Notes: generated from the letters alone by a model not told the origin. Counted from the stretch's first letter, positions 1 to 13,246 are shown. The stretch is DNA of 64,000 nucleotides from Caldimonas tepidiphila (GCF_003569765.1 NZ_QXMG01000013.1:48237-112236); one strand, 5' to 3'. Numbers and translations are program-made.

Positions 1-30
1 GTGCCCGCCTCGCGCTGAGCAGCGCCTCAC

Positions 31-987
31 ATGGCACGACGGCTCCCCCCGCTGCTGCTGCGCGTCGCGGCGCTGTGCCGACGCACCGGCCTGTGGCTCG
101 TGGCGCTGCTGCTGACGAGTGCCCTGCCCGCATTGCAGGCGCAGGAGCTGCAGCCGGTGCCGCCGCTGAGCGCGCGCGTGATCGACCGCACCGCGACGCT
201 GGACGACGCGCAGCGACGGGCGCTCGAGGACAAGCTCGCGCGCTTCGAGGCCGCGCACGGCACGCAGATCGCCGTGCTGATGGTGCCGAGCACGCTGCCC
301 GAGGACATCGCCGCCTATGCCCACCGGGTGGCCGACAGCTGGAAGATCGGGCGGCGCGAGGTCGGCGACGGGCTGCTGCTGCTGGTGGCGAAGGACGACC
401 GGCGCGTGCGCATCGAGGTCGCCAAGACGCTCGAGGGTGCGATCCCCGACCTCGCGGCGAGCCGCATCATCAACGAGACGATGGTGCCGGCCTTCCGCGC
501 CGGCGACTTCGCCGCCGGCATCGACGCCGGGCTCGAGCGCCTGATGGGCCTGGTGCGAGGCGAAGGCCTGCCGGCGCCGGGGTCCGGTGATCGCACCGCG
601 GCGCCACGGCTCGGCTTCGCTCTGCAGGACCTGGCGGTGTTCCTGTTCGTCGGCGTGCCGGTGGTCGGTGCGGTGCTCACCGGGCTGTTCGGACGCAAGC
701 TCGGATCGCTCGCCACCGGGCTTGGCGTCGGCGCGATCGGCACCTCGATCACCGGCAGCCTCGGGCTGGGCATCGCCGCGGGGCTGCTCGGGCTGGTGCT
801 GATCCTGCTGCTGGGCATTGGCGCCGGCGGCCGCCGCGCCCGGCGCCGGCACATCGGGCATGCGCCCCCGATCATCTGGGGCGGCGGGGGCGGCGGTTGG
901 GGCGGTGGCGGCTTCGGCGGCGGGGGCGGCTTCTCGTCCGGCGGCGGGGGCGACTTCGGCGGCGGCGGCGCTTCCGGGAACTGGTGA
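31..987 (+). CDS. TPM-domain (YgcG-like) membrane protein
   Basis: The 318-residue product has an N-terminal signal or anchor segment (about residues 18-37), a TPM domain (about 45-175, with the 'RVRIEV' and 'GLERLMGLVRGE' regions), two or three hydrophobic segments (about 200-265) and a glycine-rich tail (about 280-315). That architecture is typical of YgcG-type proteins. The TPM fold has been linked to acid phosphatase activity and photosystem II repair in plants, but the bacterial role is unsettled. In many proteobacteria it lies next to lemA; any such gene here would lie upstream of the window. A second TPM protein follows 19 bases downstream, so the two are probably co-transcribed. The start codon has no strong ribosome-binding site. 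Confidence 0.85.
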   Translation: MARRLPPLLLRVAALCRRTGLWLVALLLTSALPALQAQELQPVPPLSARVIDRTATLDDAQRRALEDKLARFEAAHGTQIAVLMVPSTLPEDIAAYAHRVADSWKIGRREVGDGLLLLVAKDDRRVRIEVAKTLEGAIPDLAASRIINETMVPAFRAGDFAAGIDAGLERLMGLVRGEGLPAPGSGDRTAAPRLGFALQDLAVFLFVGVPVVGAVLTGLFGRKLGSLATGLGVGAIGTSITGSLGLGIAAGLLGLVLILLLGIGAGGRRARRRHIGHAPPIIWGGGGGGWGGGGFGGGGGFSSGGGGDFGGGGASGNW

Positions 988-1006
988 ACGGAAGGAGCCA
1001 CGCGCG

Positions 1007-1528
1007 ATGACGAGGAAACTGCTGCGCCTGCTGCGCCACTGCTGGACCGACGCCGAGGATGCGCGCCGCACCATCGGCGACACGGTGCTCGAGCGGCTGG
1101 GCCGGCGGGTAGCGGCCGGCGAGGCGAGCCACAGCGGCGAGTTGCGCATCTGCATCGAGGCCGGGCTGCCGCTGAGCTACCTGTGGCGCGACGAGCCGAT
1201 CGAGGTTGTCGCGCACGAGCGCGCGCTGGCGCTGTTCGGCAAGCTGCGCGTCTGGGACACCGAGAACAACAACGGCGTACTGATCTACCTGCTGCTCGTC
1301 GAGCACCGCATCGAGATCATCGCGGACCGCGGCCTGGCGCGCCACGTGCCGCCGGCGCAGTGGCAGGCGCTGGTGCAGGAGATGGGCGCGGCCTTCCGGC
1401 GCGGCGACTACGAGGGCGGCCTCGGCCGTGCCATCGACACCGTCTCCGCCCTGCTCGACCGGCACTTCCCGCTCGCGCCCGGCGAGCGCAACCCGGACGA
1501 GCTGCCGAACGCGCCGCACCTGATCTGA
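1007..1528 (+). CDS. Second TPM-domain protein, soluble
   Basis: The 173-residue product has no signal peptide and no membrane segment. It is essentially a TPM domain: the core includes 'RVWDTENNNGVLIYLLL' and 'IEIIADRGLARHV', matching the preceding gene in layout but without its hydrophobic and glycine-rich C-terminus. The ATG at 1007 is preceded by a GGAAGGAG ribosome-binding sequence, which decides this start over longer open frames. It lies 19 bases after the first TPM gene, so the pair (and perhaps lemA upstream) form one operon with a membrane-anchored and a cytoplasmic version. The biochemical role is unknown. Confidence 0.85.
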   Translation: MTRKLLRLLRHCWTDAEDARRTIGDTVLERLGRRVAAGEASHSGELRICIEAGLPLSYLWRDEPIEVVAHERALALFGKLRVWDTENNNGVLIYLLLVEHRIEIIADRGLARHVPPAQWQALVQEMGAAFRRGDYEGGLGRAIDTVSALLDRHFPLAPGERNPDELPNAPHLI

Positions 1529-1548
1529 GCGGCGGCCGCGACCGCCGC
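1529..1548 (+). terminator. GC hairpin directly after the TPM genes
   Basis: A 7-bp GC-only stem (1529-1535 with 1542-1548) with a 6-base loop begins immediately after the stop codon. No T-run follows, so it is at best a weak or Rho-assisted terminator. Confidence 0.3.
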
Positions 1549-1558
1549 CGCGCAGTTT

Positions 1559-1572
1559 GTGAACTCGTTCAC
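1559..1572. promoter_or_regulatory. Perfect palindrome, candidate operator
   Basis: GTGAAC-TC-GTTCAC is a perfect inverted repeat lying 109 bases upstream of the periplasmic-binding-protein gene. A second smaller palindrome (GCGAC-TT-GTCGC) lies at 1580-1591. Both sit where a regulator of the downstream operon could bind. No convincing -35/-10 pair was found, and the regulator is unknown. Confidence 0.35.
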
Positions 1573-1680
1573 GCGGGGCGCGACTTGTCGCAACAATGGC
1601 TCACAGAATGTCATAGATCAACACGTTTCTTGCAATATCTGCGCAGCTCGACACTCGCAACTGTTCAGAAGGCTGTAGGC

Positions 1681-2547
1681 ATGGAAAACATGCAGGAAAC
1701 TGGTCAAAAACGGAAAAAAATACTGCAAGTCGCAGTGGCGCTGACGCTGGCCTGGAGCGCCTCGGCCGCCGTCGCCAATCCGGCCCCGCTGTCCGGCGAA
1801 CTGACTATCGGGGGTACCGGCGCGGCGCTGGGGCTGATGCAGAAGCTGGGCGAGGAGTTCCGCAAATCCCATCCGGCGGTGCAGTTCAAGGTGCTGCCGA
1901 GCCTGGGCAGCGGCGGCGGCATCAAGGCGCTGCTTGCGGGCCGGCTCACGCTGAGCGTGAGCTCGCGGCCGCTGAAGGACGACGAGCGCCAGAAGGGCGC
2001 CAGCGCGAAGGAGATCGCGCGCACGCCGCTGGTGTTCGCCACCGGGCTCAAGACGCCCGTGAGCAGCCTGACGCTGGAGCAGATCGCCGCGCTCTACAGC
2101 GGCAAGACCTCGCAGTGGTCCGACGGCTCGCTGGTGCGCCCGGTGCTGCGGCCGCTCGATGACATCGACACCCACATGGTGCGGGCGATGTCACCGGCGC
2201 TGGAGCAGGCCCTGCAGACCGCGCACGCGCATGCCGGCAAGAACATCGCGATCACCGACACCGACACCGCCGACGAGCTCGAGCGCATTCCCGGCTCCTT
2301 CGGCAGCTCGACGCTCACGCTCATCCGCGCCGAGGGCCGGGCGCTGAAGATCCTGGCGGTCGATGGCATCCAGCCGCTCGCCGCCGGCCAGGTCAACCCG
2401 CGCTACCCTTACCTGAAGTCGATCTACCTGGTGGCCCCGGCCGCGCCGTCGGCGCTCGCGCAGGCCTTCGCCGAGTTCGTCGGCTCCGCCGCCGGGGCGA
2501 AGGTGCTCGTGCAGACCGGCAACGTCCCGACGGGCGCGGGCCAATGA
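1681..2547 (+). CDS. PstS-like periplasmic substrate-binding protein
   Basis: The 288-residue protein has a signal peptide (about residues 12-33, ending near 'SAAVANP') and then a PBP-like-2 / PstS-type fold. The binding-loop start 'GGTGAALGLMQKLGEEF' follows the signal, and a 'PSLGSGGGIKALLAG' segment resembles the anion-binding region of phosphate-binding proteins. No ABC permease or ATPase gene accompanies it. Its stop overlaps the ATG of the GGDEF-EAL gene by four bases (ATGA), so the two are translationally coupled. I infer it is a ligand sensor delivering a signal to that membrane protein, not a transport component. The ligand is unknown; phosphate or another oxyanion is a guess from the fold. 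Confidence 0.8.
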   Translation: MENMQETGQKRKKILQVAVALTLAWSASAAVANPAPLSGELTIGGTGAALGLMQKLGEEFRKSHPAVQFKVLPSLGSGGGIKALLAGRLTLSVSSRPLKDDERQKGASAKEIARTPLVFATGLKTPVSSLTLEQIAALYSGKTSQWSDGSLVRPVLRPLDDIDTHMVRAMSPALEQALQTAHAHAGKNIAITDTDTADELERIPGSFGSSTLTLIRAEGRALKILAVDGIQPLAAGQVNPRYPYLKSIYLVAPAAPSALAQAFAEFVGSAAGAKVLVQTGNVPTGAGQ

Positions 2548-4391
2548 GCCGGCCGCACTCGGACAAGAAGCTCACCCGCCTCATCAGCAAGGCCGCCGGC
2601 ACGGTGGCCTTGGTGGCGGGCCTGTCGCTGCCGGCACTGCACCTGCTGATCAACTACCAGCACGAGCTCGCCGAGGTCGAGACGCTGAGCCGCATCCACG
2701 GCTCGCTGGTGACGAGCGCCATCAACAAGAACCCGGTGATGTGGCGCTTCGAGGAGCACAAGCTGCAGGGGATGGTCGAGGACCGCGCGCCGGACCGGCA
2801 GCATGCCACGGTCCACCGCATTCTCGACACGGACCGCCAGCCGCTGGCCAGCAGCGCCGGCGAAGCCCTCGCGTGGCCGCGCATCACCAGCGAGATGGTG
2901 CTCTACGATGCCACCCGCCCGGTGGGCTACTACCGCGTGGAGCGTTCGCTGCGGGACCTGCTGCACGAGAACCTGCTGTTCGCCGCCGGCGGGCTGCTGC
3001 TGGCGCTGCTGATCGTCTTCCCGCTGCGCTCGCTGCCGCTTCGCGCGCTGCGGCAGTCGCAGGAGCGGCTGGAGCACATGGCGCACCACGACGTGCTGAC
3101 CGGGCTGCCGAACCGTGCGCTGCTCGAGGACCGGCTCAACCAGGCGATCTTCTATGCGCAGCGCTACGAGCGCTTCGTGTCGCTGGTCTTCATCGACCTC
3201 GACAATTTCAAGACCATCAACGACAGCCTGGGCCACGACGTCGGCGACGAGCTGCTGCGCCAGACCGCGCAGCGCATGACGCAGGCAGTGCGGCGCACCG
3301 ACACGGTGGTGCGCATGGGCGGCGACGAGTTCGTGATCGTGCTGTTCGACCAGCCGGAAAAGGCCGAGACGATCACCGGCACGATCGAACGCATCCGCGA
3401 GCAGGTCGCCACACCGATGTCGATCGGCCGGCACACGCTGCGCGTGACCTGCAGCATGGGCCTCGCGACCTATCCGCACGACGGGCGCGACAGCCACACG
3501 CTGCTGAAGAACGCCGACGCCGCGATGTACCGCGCCAAGGAGCTGGGACGCAACAACTTCCAGTTCTACACCGCGGAAATGAACAGCAAGCTCAAGGAGC
3601 GCGTGTCACTGCAGCAGGGCCTGCTGCGCGCGCTCGAGAACGAGGAGTTCGGGCTCGTCTACCAGCCGCAGATCCTCGCCCGCACCGGCCAGACCGTCGG
3701 CGTCGAAGCGCTGATCCGCTGGCAGCACCCGGAGTTCGGCCTCGTGCCGCCGGCGCGCTTCATCCCGCTGGCCGAGGAGACGGGCCTGATCGTGCCGATC
3801 GGCGAGTGGGTGCTGCGCACCGCCTGCCGCCAGAACAAGGCCTGGCAGCAGCAGGGGCTGCCGCCGGTGAAGGTCTCGGTGAACGTCTCGCCGCGCCAGT
3901 TCAAGGAGAAGTCCTGGACCGCGACCGTCGCACAGGTGCTGGCCGAGACCGGGCTCGACCCGAAGTACCTCGAGCTCGAGATCACCGAGAGCCTGATCAT
4001 GGAGGACGTCGAGCGCGCGATCGAGATCATGAACACGCTCCAGGAGATGGGCGTGCAGCTCTCGATCGACGACTTCGGCACCGGTTACTCGAGCCTCAGC
4101 TCGCTGAAGCATTTCCCGGTGGCGCGGCTCAAGATCGACCAGTCCTTCGTGCGCAGCTTGCCGGACAGCGAGGACGACTGCTCGATCGCGATGGCGGTGA
4201 TCGCGCTCGGCCACCGCTTGAAGCTGAAGGTCGTCGCCGAGGGCGTGGAGACCGAGCAGCAGCGCGTCTTCCTGCACGACAACGAGTGCGACGAGATGCA
4301 GGGCTACCACTTCAGCCGCCCGGTGTCGGCCCAGGAGATCGAGCAGCAGTTCCTCGCCGCGCCGTTGGCCCCGCTGTCCGACGCCGCCTGA
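2544..4391 (+). CDS. Membrane GGDEF-EAL cyclic-di-GMP enzyme
   Basis: The 615-residue protein has two membrane segments (about residues 17-38 and 143-162) flanking a periplasmic region of about 100 residues, followed by GGDEF and EAL domains. The GGDEF motif is intact at about residue 259, with an RRTD inhibitory (I-site) motif five residues before it. The EAL domain has intact EAL (about residue 388) and 'DDFGTGYSSL', so both diguanylate cyclase and phosphodiesterase activity are possible; which dominates cannot be read from sequence. The periplasmic part matches no sensor domain I recognise. Coupling to the binding protein suggests that the periplasmic domain docks the liganded binding protein and adjusts c-di-GMP turnover. 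Confidence 0.93.
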   Translation: MSRPHSDKKLTRLISKAAGTVALVAGLSLPALHLLINYQHELAEVETLSRIHGSLVTSAINKNPVMWRFEEHKLQGMVEDRAPDRQHATVHRILDTDRQPLASSAGEALAWPRITSEMVLYDATRPVGYYRVERSLRDLLHENLLFAAGGLLLALLIVFPLRSLPLRALRQSQERLEHMAHHDVLTGLPNRALLEDRLNQAIFYAQRYERFVSLVFIDLDNFKTINDSLGHDVGDELLRQTAQRMTQAVRRTDTVVRMGGDEFVIVLFDQPEKAETITGTIERIREQVATPMSIGRHTLRVTCSMGLATYPHDGRDSHTLLKNADAAMYRAKELGRNNFQFYTAEMNSKLKERVSLQQGLLRALENEEFGLVYQPQILARTGQTVGVEALIRWQHPEFGLVPPARFIPLAEETGLIVPIGEWVLRTACRQNKAWQQQGLPPVKVSVNVSPRQFKEKSWTATVAQVLAETGLDPKYLELEITESLIMEDVERAIEIMNTLQEMGVQLSIDDFGTGYSSLSSLKHFPVARLKIDQSFVRSLPDSEDDCSIAMAVIALGHRLKLKVVAEGVETEQQRVFLHDNECDEMQGYHFSRPVSAQEIEQQFLAAPLAPLSDAA

Positions 4392-4538
4392 CACACGCTC
4401 CGGGGCGTCTCCGGCAAGCCCGGCGCGTCCCGCCCCCGCCATCGGCCGGTCAACCTCTGGGTGCGGGGCTGCGTGCAGCCGGCAACGGGCGCGGTGTGCC
4501 GCGCCGATTCGGCGGGCATGCCCCAGCGGCGCACCATG

Positions 4539-4568
4539 AAAAAAGCCCGCCGGGATGGGCGGGCTTTT
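4539..4568. terminator. Bidirectional intrinsic terminator
   Basis: A 7-bp stem (4545-4551 with 4558-4564, GCCCGCC/GGCGGGC) is flanked by six A residues on the left and TTTT on the right. It can therefore terminate the atp operon on the minus strand and also transcripts arriving from the GGDEF-EAL gene. Confidence 0.85.
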
Positions 4569-4590
4569 CGCGGGGAAGGCGCCGAGGCGC

Positions 4591-5007
4591 TTACTTCTTG
4601 CGGAACTTGCGCAGCGCGGCGATCTGCGCGGCCATCGCGGCGAACTCGCTCTGCGCCTTGGCGAAGTCGATGTCGCTCTTGGCGTTCTTCATCGCCTCCT
4701 CGGCGGCGCGCTTGGCCTCGGTGGCCTTGGCCTCGTCGAGGTCGTGGCCGCGGATGGCGGTGTCGGCCAGCACGGTCACGGTGCCGGGCTGCACCTCGAG
4801 GATGCCGCCGGCGACGAACACGAACTCTTCCTCGCCGTTGTCGGCACGCTCGATGCGCACCGCGCCCGGCTTGATGCGGGTGATCAGCGGCGTGTGCTTG
4901 GGCAGGATGCCCAGCTCACCCGCCTCGCCCGGCAGGGCGACGAACTTCGCCTCGCCGGAGAAGATGGACTCTTCGGCGGAGACGACGTCGACGTGAATGG
5001 TTGCCAT
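4591..5007 (-). CDS. atpC: F1Fo ATP synthase epsilon subunit
   Basis: The 138-residue product begins '[20 protein letters not shown]' and carries the beta-sandwich and C-terminal helical hairpin of the epsilon subunit, of usual bacterial length. Epsilon sits in the central stalk of F1, couples rotation to catalysis and inhibits ATP hydrolysis through its C-terminal helices. It is the last gene of the atp operon and is followed by an intrinsic terminator about 25 bases beyond its stop. Confidence 0.97.
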   Translation of the reverse strand: MATIHVDVVSAEESIFSGEAKFVALPGEAGELGILPKHTPLITRIKPGAVRIERADNGEEEFVFVAGGILEVQPGTVTVLADTAIRGHDLDEAKATEAKRAAEEAMKNAKSDIDFAKAQSEFAAMAAQIAALRKFRKK

Positions 5008-5102
5008 CGGGAATGCTCCTAAAGCGGGTGGGACGGTGCGGACAAGCTGCTTTCACGACGCGACGCCCGTCGGAGCCGGGCGCCGCGATCATGAAAAACG
5101 GC

Positions 5103-6518
<1,416 letters not shown>

Positions 6519-6552
6519 TCAGTATTCGTTGATGCTTGCAAGACGGCGCCGG

Positions 6553-7422
6553 TCAGACGGCGGCCGCACCGGCCACGATCTCGGAGAGTTCCTTCGTGAT
6601 CGCCGCCTGACGCGTCTTGTTGTAGACGAGCTTGAGCTCGGCAATCACGTTGCCGGCGTTGTCGGTCGCGGCCTTCATGGCCACCATGCGCGCCGACTGC
6701 TCGGACGCCATGTTCTCGGCCACGGCCTGGTAGATCAGCGCTTCCACGTAGCGCACCATCAGGTCGTCGATCACCGCGGCCGCATCGGGCTCGTAGACGT
6801 AGTCCCAGCTGTGCGTGCCCTTGTCGGCCTGCATCTGCTCGGCCGACAGCGGCAGCAGCTGCTCGACCACCGGCTCCTGCTTCATCGTGTTGATGAAGCG
6901 GGTGTAGCTGATGTAGACCGCGTCGAGCCGGCCCTCGGCGTAGGCGTCGAGCAGCACCTTGACCGGGCCGATCAGCTTGTCGAGGTGCGGGGTGTCGCCG
7001 AGCTGCACCACGTGCGACACGACCTGCGCGCCGATGCGGTTGAGGAAGCCGAAGCCCTTGTTGCCGATCGCCACTGCCTGGGCCTTGAGGCCCTGGGCTT
7101 CCAGCTCCTTGAGCTTGGTGGTGGTCGCGCGCAGCACGTTGGTGTTCAGGCCGCCGCACAGACCCTTGTCGGTCGTCACGACGATGATGCCGACCTTCTT
7201 GCTGCCGTCCTGGCGCAGCATGAAGGGATGCCGGTACTCGGGGTTGGCCTGCGCGAGGTTGGCCGTGATGTTGCGGATCTTGTCGGCGTACGGACGGGCC
7301 GAACGCATGCGATCCTGCGCCTTGCGCATCTTGGAGGCGGCAACCATCTCCATGGCCTTGGTGATCTTCTTGGTGTTCTCCACCGATTTGATCTTGCCGC
7401 GTATTTCCTTACCTGCCGCCAT
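6553..7422 (-). CDS. atpG: F1Fo ATP synthase gamma subunit
   Basis: The 289-residue rotor-shaft subunit starts '[20 protein letters not shown]' and ends with the conserved helix '[13 protein letters not shown]', the signature pair of N- and C-terminal coiled-coil helices. Length is close to the E. coli protein (287). A 123-base spacer separates it from atpA; I see no recognisable element in that spacer. Confidence 0.98.
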   Translation of the reverse strand: MAAGKEIRGKIKSVENTKKITKAMEMVAASKMRKAQDRMRSARPYADKIRNITANLAQANPEYRHPFMLRQDGSKKVGIIVVTTDKGLCGGLNTNVLRATTTKLKELEAQGLKAQAVAIGNKGFGFLNRIGAQVVSHVVQLGDTPHLDKLIGPVKVLLDAYAEGRLDAVYISYTRFINTMKQEPVVEQLLPLSAEQMQADKGTHSWDYVYEPDAAAVIDDLMVRYVEALIYQAVAENMASEQSARMVAMKAATDNAGNVIAELKLVYNKTRQAAITKELSEIVAGAAAV

Positions 7423-7545
7423 GAAGGCTGCTCCTTGTTCAGCAGTGCGAAGAAGTCAGAAAGCCGTCTCGTGTCCGCCGAGAGGCGCCCGCGCCCGGCC
7501 GTCGGCCGGCACGCGGGGTGTGCACGCTCAGCGGTGCACGGGTTT

Positions 7546-9084
<1,539 letters not shown>

Positions 9085-9200
9085 TGCGTTCCCCAATCTC
9101 TTTGCAGGGCCCGGACGGGGAGGCGTCCGGTGCCTGAACTATGCTGATCCCCGGGTGCGTCGAGCCCCCGGTTCGTTCACTGCGAGCGGTGCCGGCCGCC

Positions 9201-9734
9201 TCAGGCGGTCAGCGCCACCTTCATGCGTTCCAGGCGCGCCCTGACCGAGGTGTCTAGCACCTCGTCGCCCACCACCACGCGCACGCCGCCGATGAGCTCG
9301 GGATCGACCTCGACCGTGGCCTGCAGCCGACGACCGAAACGCTTCTCGAGACTGGAGACGAGCTCGGCCAACTGGGCCGCGTCGATCGGGAAGGCGCTGT
9401 AGACCTTCGCGTCCGACACGCCCGACTGGGCGTTCTTCAGCACGTGGAACTGCTCGACGATCTCCGGCAGGGCAGCCAGGCGACCATTGTCGATCAGCGT
9501 GCGGAGGAAGTTCTTGGCAGGGTCGGACAGCGGCACCTTGACCACCGAGGTGATCAGGTTGAACACCTGGTCGCCGCTGACCTTCGGGTTCTCGGCGAAC
9601 TGGCGCAGCTGCGCGTTCGACGCGACCGCGGCCAGCTCGTCGACCTGGGCCGTCCACTGGTTCAGGTCCCCCTGTCGGGCCACCTGGAACAGCGCCTCGG
9701 CATAGGGACGTGCGATGGTTGCGAGCTCGGCCAT
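9201..9734 (-). CDS. atpH: F1Fo ATP synthase delta subunit
   Basis: The 177-residue product begins '[19 protein letters not shown]' and ends with '[18 protein letters not shown]', the conserved N- and C-terminal signatures of delta (OSCP). It connects the alpha3beta3 head to the peripheral stalk formed by subunit b. Its start lies two bases after the atpF stop, indicating translational coupling. A longer open frame reaches back into atpF but is not a plausible protein. Confidence 0.97.
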   Translation of the reverse strand: MAELATIARPYAEALFQVARQGDLNQWTAQVDELAAVASNAQLRQFAENPKVSGDQVFNLITSVVKVPLSDPAKNFLRTLIDNGRLAALPEIVEQFHVLKNAQSGVSDAKVYSAFPIDAAQLAELVSSLEKRFGRRLQATVEVDPELIGGVRVVVGDEVLDTSVRARLERMKVALTA

Positions 9735-9736
9735 GA

Positions 9737-10207
9737 TCAAAGCTCGGTTTTCAGGCGGGTCAGCAGCTCGGCATGGACGCCGGCGTTGACTTCGCGCTTG
9801 AGGATCTGCTCGGCGCCCTTGACGGCGAGAGCGGCCACCTGCGCACGCAGGGCCTCGCGCGCCGCGATCGACTGCTGCTCGGCCTCGGCCTTGGCAGCGG
9901 CGATGATCTTGGCGCCCTCCTCGTCGGCCCGCTTCTTGGCCTCCTCGATGATCGCCTGGGCACGCTTCTCGGCGTCGGCGATGCGGCGGGTGGATTCGTC
10001 GCGGGTCTGGGCGAGCTGTTCCTCGACGCGCTTGTTCGCCAGGGTCAGCTCGGACTTGGCCTTGTCGGCGGCGGCAAGACCATCGGCGATCTTGCTGGCG
10101 CGCTCGTCGAGCGCCTTCGTGATGGGCGGCCACACGAATTTCATCGTGAACCAGCCCAGAATCCCGAAGACGACAAGCTGCGCCAGCAGCGTTGCGTTCA
10201 GATTCAC
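9737..10207 (-). CDS. atpF: F1Fo ATP synthase b subunit
   Basis: The product is 156 residues, the same length as E. coli b. It has one N-terminal membrane segment (about residues 5-24) followed by a long charged helical region (about 35-140) that forms the peripheral-stalk coiled coil. The likely start is a GTG at 10207 ('[19 protein letters not shown]'), with an AAAGG sequence upstream; the frame stays open further but no better start is seen. It is coupled to atpH. Confidence 0.95.
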   Translation of the reverse strand: MNLNATLLAQLVVFGILGWFTMKFVWPPITKALDERASKIADGLAAADKAKSELTLANKRVEEQLAQTRDESTRRIADAEKRAQAIIEEAKKRADEEGAKIIAAAKAEAEQQSIAAREALRAQVAALAVKGAEQILKREVNAGVHAELLTRLKTEL

Positions 10208-10259
10208 GGCTCGGACCTTTCTCGGTGAGTCAAAAAGAACTGCTGCGAGACAGGCGCGA

Positions 10260-10571
<312 letters not shown>

Positions 10572-10586
10572 TTACGACGACGGGGC

Positions 10587-11474
<888 letters not shown>

Positions 11475-11969
11475 TCAACGGTTGTCGCGTGCGACGTTGT
11501 TTTTCACCCGACCCCACCAGAGCGGGGCCAGCCAGTTCACCTTCATGCACACGACCATCGCGACCAGCAACGCTGGCCAGCTCAGGTCGGGCACAACTTT
11601 CATCGCGGCCGCCAGCATGGCGACCGTCAACGCAATCTTCACGAACTCCCAGAGCATGAAACCGAACACCGCGGCACCCGGGTTGGCTCTGTTCGTCTGT
11701 CTCGCGATGCCCCGGGCAAACAAGGCCCCGGGCACCACCACGGCGGCGGCGCCGTAAAGCGCCGACCCTGCCGCCCCGCCATTGCCGGTGATCGCATACC
11801 AGACGGCGGCGACCACCAGGCCCGCCACGGCCTGCGCCATGACGACCCGCCAGGGCGAGAGCGGCGGGTGCTTTGCCCGCAAGGCCTGCGCTTCTTCTCG
11901 CGTCAGAGGCTTGAAAGGCGCTTCCTCGGCCCCATCCTCGTACACATCACGATCGGGTTCGTGGCTCAT
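11475..11969 (-). CDS. atpI: ATP synthase subunit I (AtpI-like assembly factor)
   Basis: The 164-residue protein has a charged N-terminal tail (about residues 1-38) and four predicted membrane helices. It sits first in the atp operon, where AtpI normally is. AtpI helps assemble the c-ring in some bacteria and is dispensable in others. The N-terminal tail is longer than in E. coli. Identification rests on topology and position more than on conserved residues. Confidence 0.85.
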   Translation of the reverse strand: MSHEPDRDVYEDGAEEAPFKPLTREEAQALRAKHPPLSPWRVVMAQAVAGLVVAAVWYAITGNGGAAGSALYGAAAVVVPGALFARGIARQTNRANPGAAVFGFMLWEFVKIALTVAMLAAAMKVVPDLSWPALLVAMVVCMKVNWLAPLWWGRVKNNVARDNR

Positions 11970-12276
11970 CGTGGTGCGTAACTACTGGATTCCGGCAAAC
12001 CGCGGGATTATATACGTGGAAACCCGATCCGGCCTACCCGCGCTTGTCGCGAGCGCCCCGTCCCGGTGCGTTGCCTTGTCGAAGGCGGGCGCGAGCTTGG
12101 GGCCTTTGGCTTGCAGTTGCCTTGCGCCCCTGGGGTGAACCCGGAGCTGTCACTGGGAAGACACACCGGGCCGTTGCCGAATTGCAACGGCTCGCTGCCT
12201 CATTTGTGCGCGCAGCGGCGTTCAGTTTTGCGCCGCAGGGATGCAATGCGGCGGCGGAGGCCCGGGAATGTTTCGT
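11970..12276. other. Intergenic region upstream of atp
   Basis: This 307-base gap separates atpI from the SMP-30 gene; the two are on the same strand. It contains the atp -10 element near its left end. The remaining bases show no credible coding frame, repeat or hairpin with a T-run. Confidence 0.6.
12007..12012 (-). promoter_or_regulatory. Candidate -10 element of the atp operon
   Basis: A perfect TATAAT on the minus strand lies 38 bases upstream of the atpI start, within an AT-rich island unusual for this DNA. No good -35 hexamer stands at 17-18 bases, so an extended -10 or an activator may compensate. Confidence 0.55.
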
Positions 12277-13185
12277 TCAGCCGGCGTAGCCGCTTGCCGG
12301 CAGGCCGGCGACCCCCACCTCGATCTGCAGCACCTGTCCGGCCCAGGGCTGGGCCGCGAGCTCCTCGGCCGGGCGCTTCTGCCGCGCTGTCGTGACATAG
12401 AGGGTCTTCAGCCCGGGACCGCCGAAGCAGGGCATCGTCGGGCAGCGCACCGGCAGCCGGATCTCGCGCAGCAGCTCGCCCGCTGGCGACAGCTGCACGA
12501 GCCGTCCGCCCTCGTACATCGCCGCCCAGTAGTTGCCGTCGGCGTCGACCGCGCCGCCATCGGGCCGCCCGCCGTACTCGTCGAGCGGCTGGCCGTCGCG
12601 CCGGGGCTCGAACTGCGCGAACACGCGCCGGTTCGACGCGCGGCCGCTCGCCGGGTCGAAGTCGAGCGCGAAGATGCTGTGGCTGGTGGTGTCGCTCCAG
12701 TACATCGTGCGGCCGTCCGGGCTCCAGGCCAGTCCGTTCGAGACGGTGATGCCGTCGGCCTCTCGGCTGAGCACGCCGTCGGTGCCGAGCCGGTAGAGCG
12801 CGGCCAGCGGCGGGCGGCGCGGCTCGTAGAGCGTGCCGCACCAGAAGCGCCCGGCCGGGTCGCACTTGCCGTCGTTGAAGCGCTCGCATGCCGGGTCGTA
12901 GGGCGCGGCGGCCAGCAGCGCGCGCGCGCCGCGGCCCGGGTCGAAGCGCCAGATGCCGTTGCGCATCGCCAGCAGCAGGCCGCCATCGCGCGCCGGCGCG
13001 GCGCAGGCGAGCTCGCTGTCGAAATCCCACTGCGCCAGCGCGCCGCCCTCGGCCTGCCAGCGGTGGAGCCGGGCGGCCGGGATGTCGCACCAATACAGTG
13101 CCTGCTCCGAGGGGTGCCAGAACGGCGACTCGCCGAGCTCGCAATGCGGGGCGGCGAGCGGTTTCACGGGGGGCGTGGCGTTCAT
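12277..13185 (-). CDS. SMP-30/gluconolactonase family sugar lactonase
   Basis: The 302-residue protein is a six-bladed beta-propeller of the SMP-30/LRE family. Visible marks are 'LGESPFWHPSEQALYWCDI' with the metal-binding glutamate near residue 18, 'NGLAWSPDGRTMYWSDT', and 'PDGGAVDADGNYWAAMY' with the later metal ligands. These enzymes hydrolyse aldonolactones using a divalent cation; the sugar (arabinono-, glucono- or galactonolactone) cannot be told from this. No sugar transporter or dehydrogenase is adjacent. It has the same direction as the GNAT gene upstream. Confidence 0.88.
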   Translation of the reverse strand: MNATPPVKPLAAPHCELGESPFWHPSEQALYWCDIPAARLHRWQAEGGALAQWDFDSELACAAPARDGGLLLAMRNGIWRFDPGRGARALLAAAPYDPACERFNDGKCDPAGRFWCGTLYEPRRPPLAALYRLGTDGVLSREADGITVSNGLAWSPDGRTMYWSDTTSHSIFALDFDPASGRASNRRVFAQFEPRRDGQPLDEYGGRPDGGAVDADGNYWAAMYEGGRLVQLSPAGELLREIRLPVRCPTMPCFGGPGLKTLYVTTARQKRPAEELAAQPWAGQVLQIEVGVAGLPASGYAG

Positions 13186-13246
13186 CGACTTCCTCGCAAG
13201 GGTGGGTGCCGCCGCGCACCGTGGTGGACCGGGGCCCGGGGCGGGC

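Noticed and set aside
1..18. Possible last six codons (ending TGA at 16-18) of an upstream gene such as lemA
   Set aside because: Too short to identify and several frames are open at the window edge.
888..981. Simple GGC-rich repeat resembling a microsatellite
   Set aside because: It is in frame and encodes the glycine-rich tail typical of YgcG proteins.
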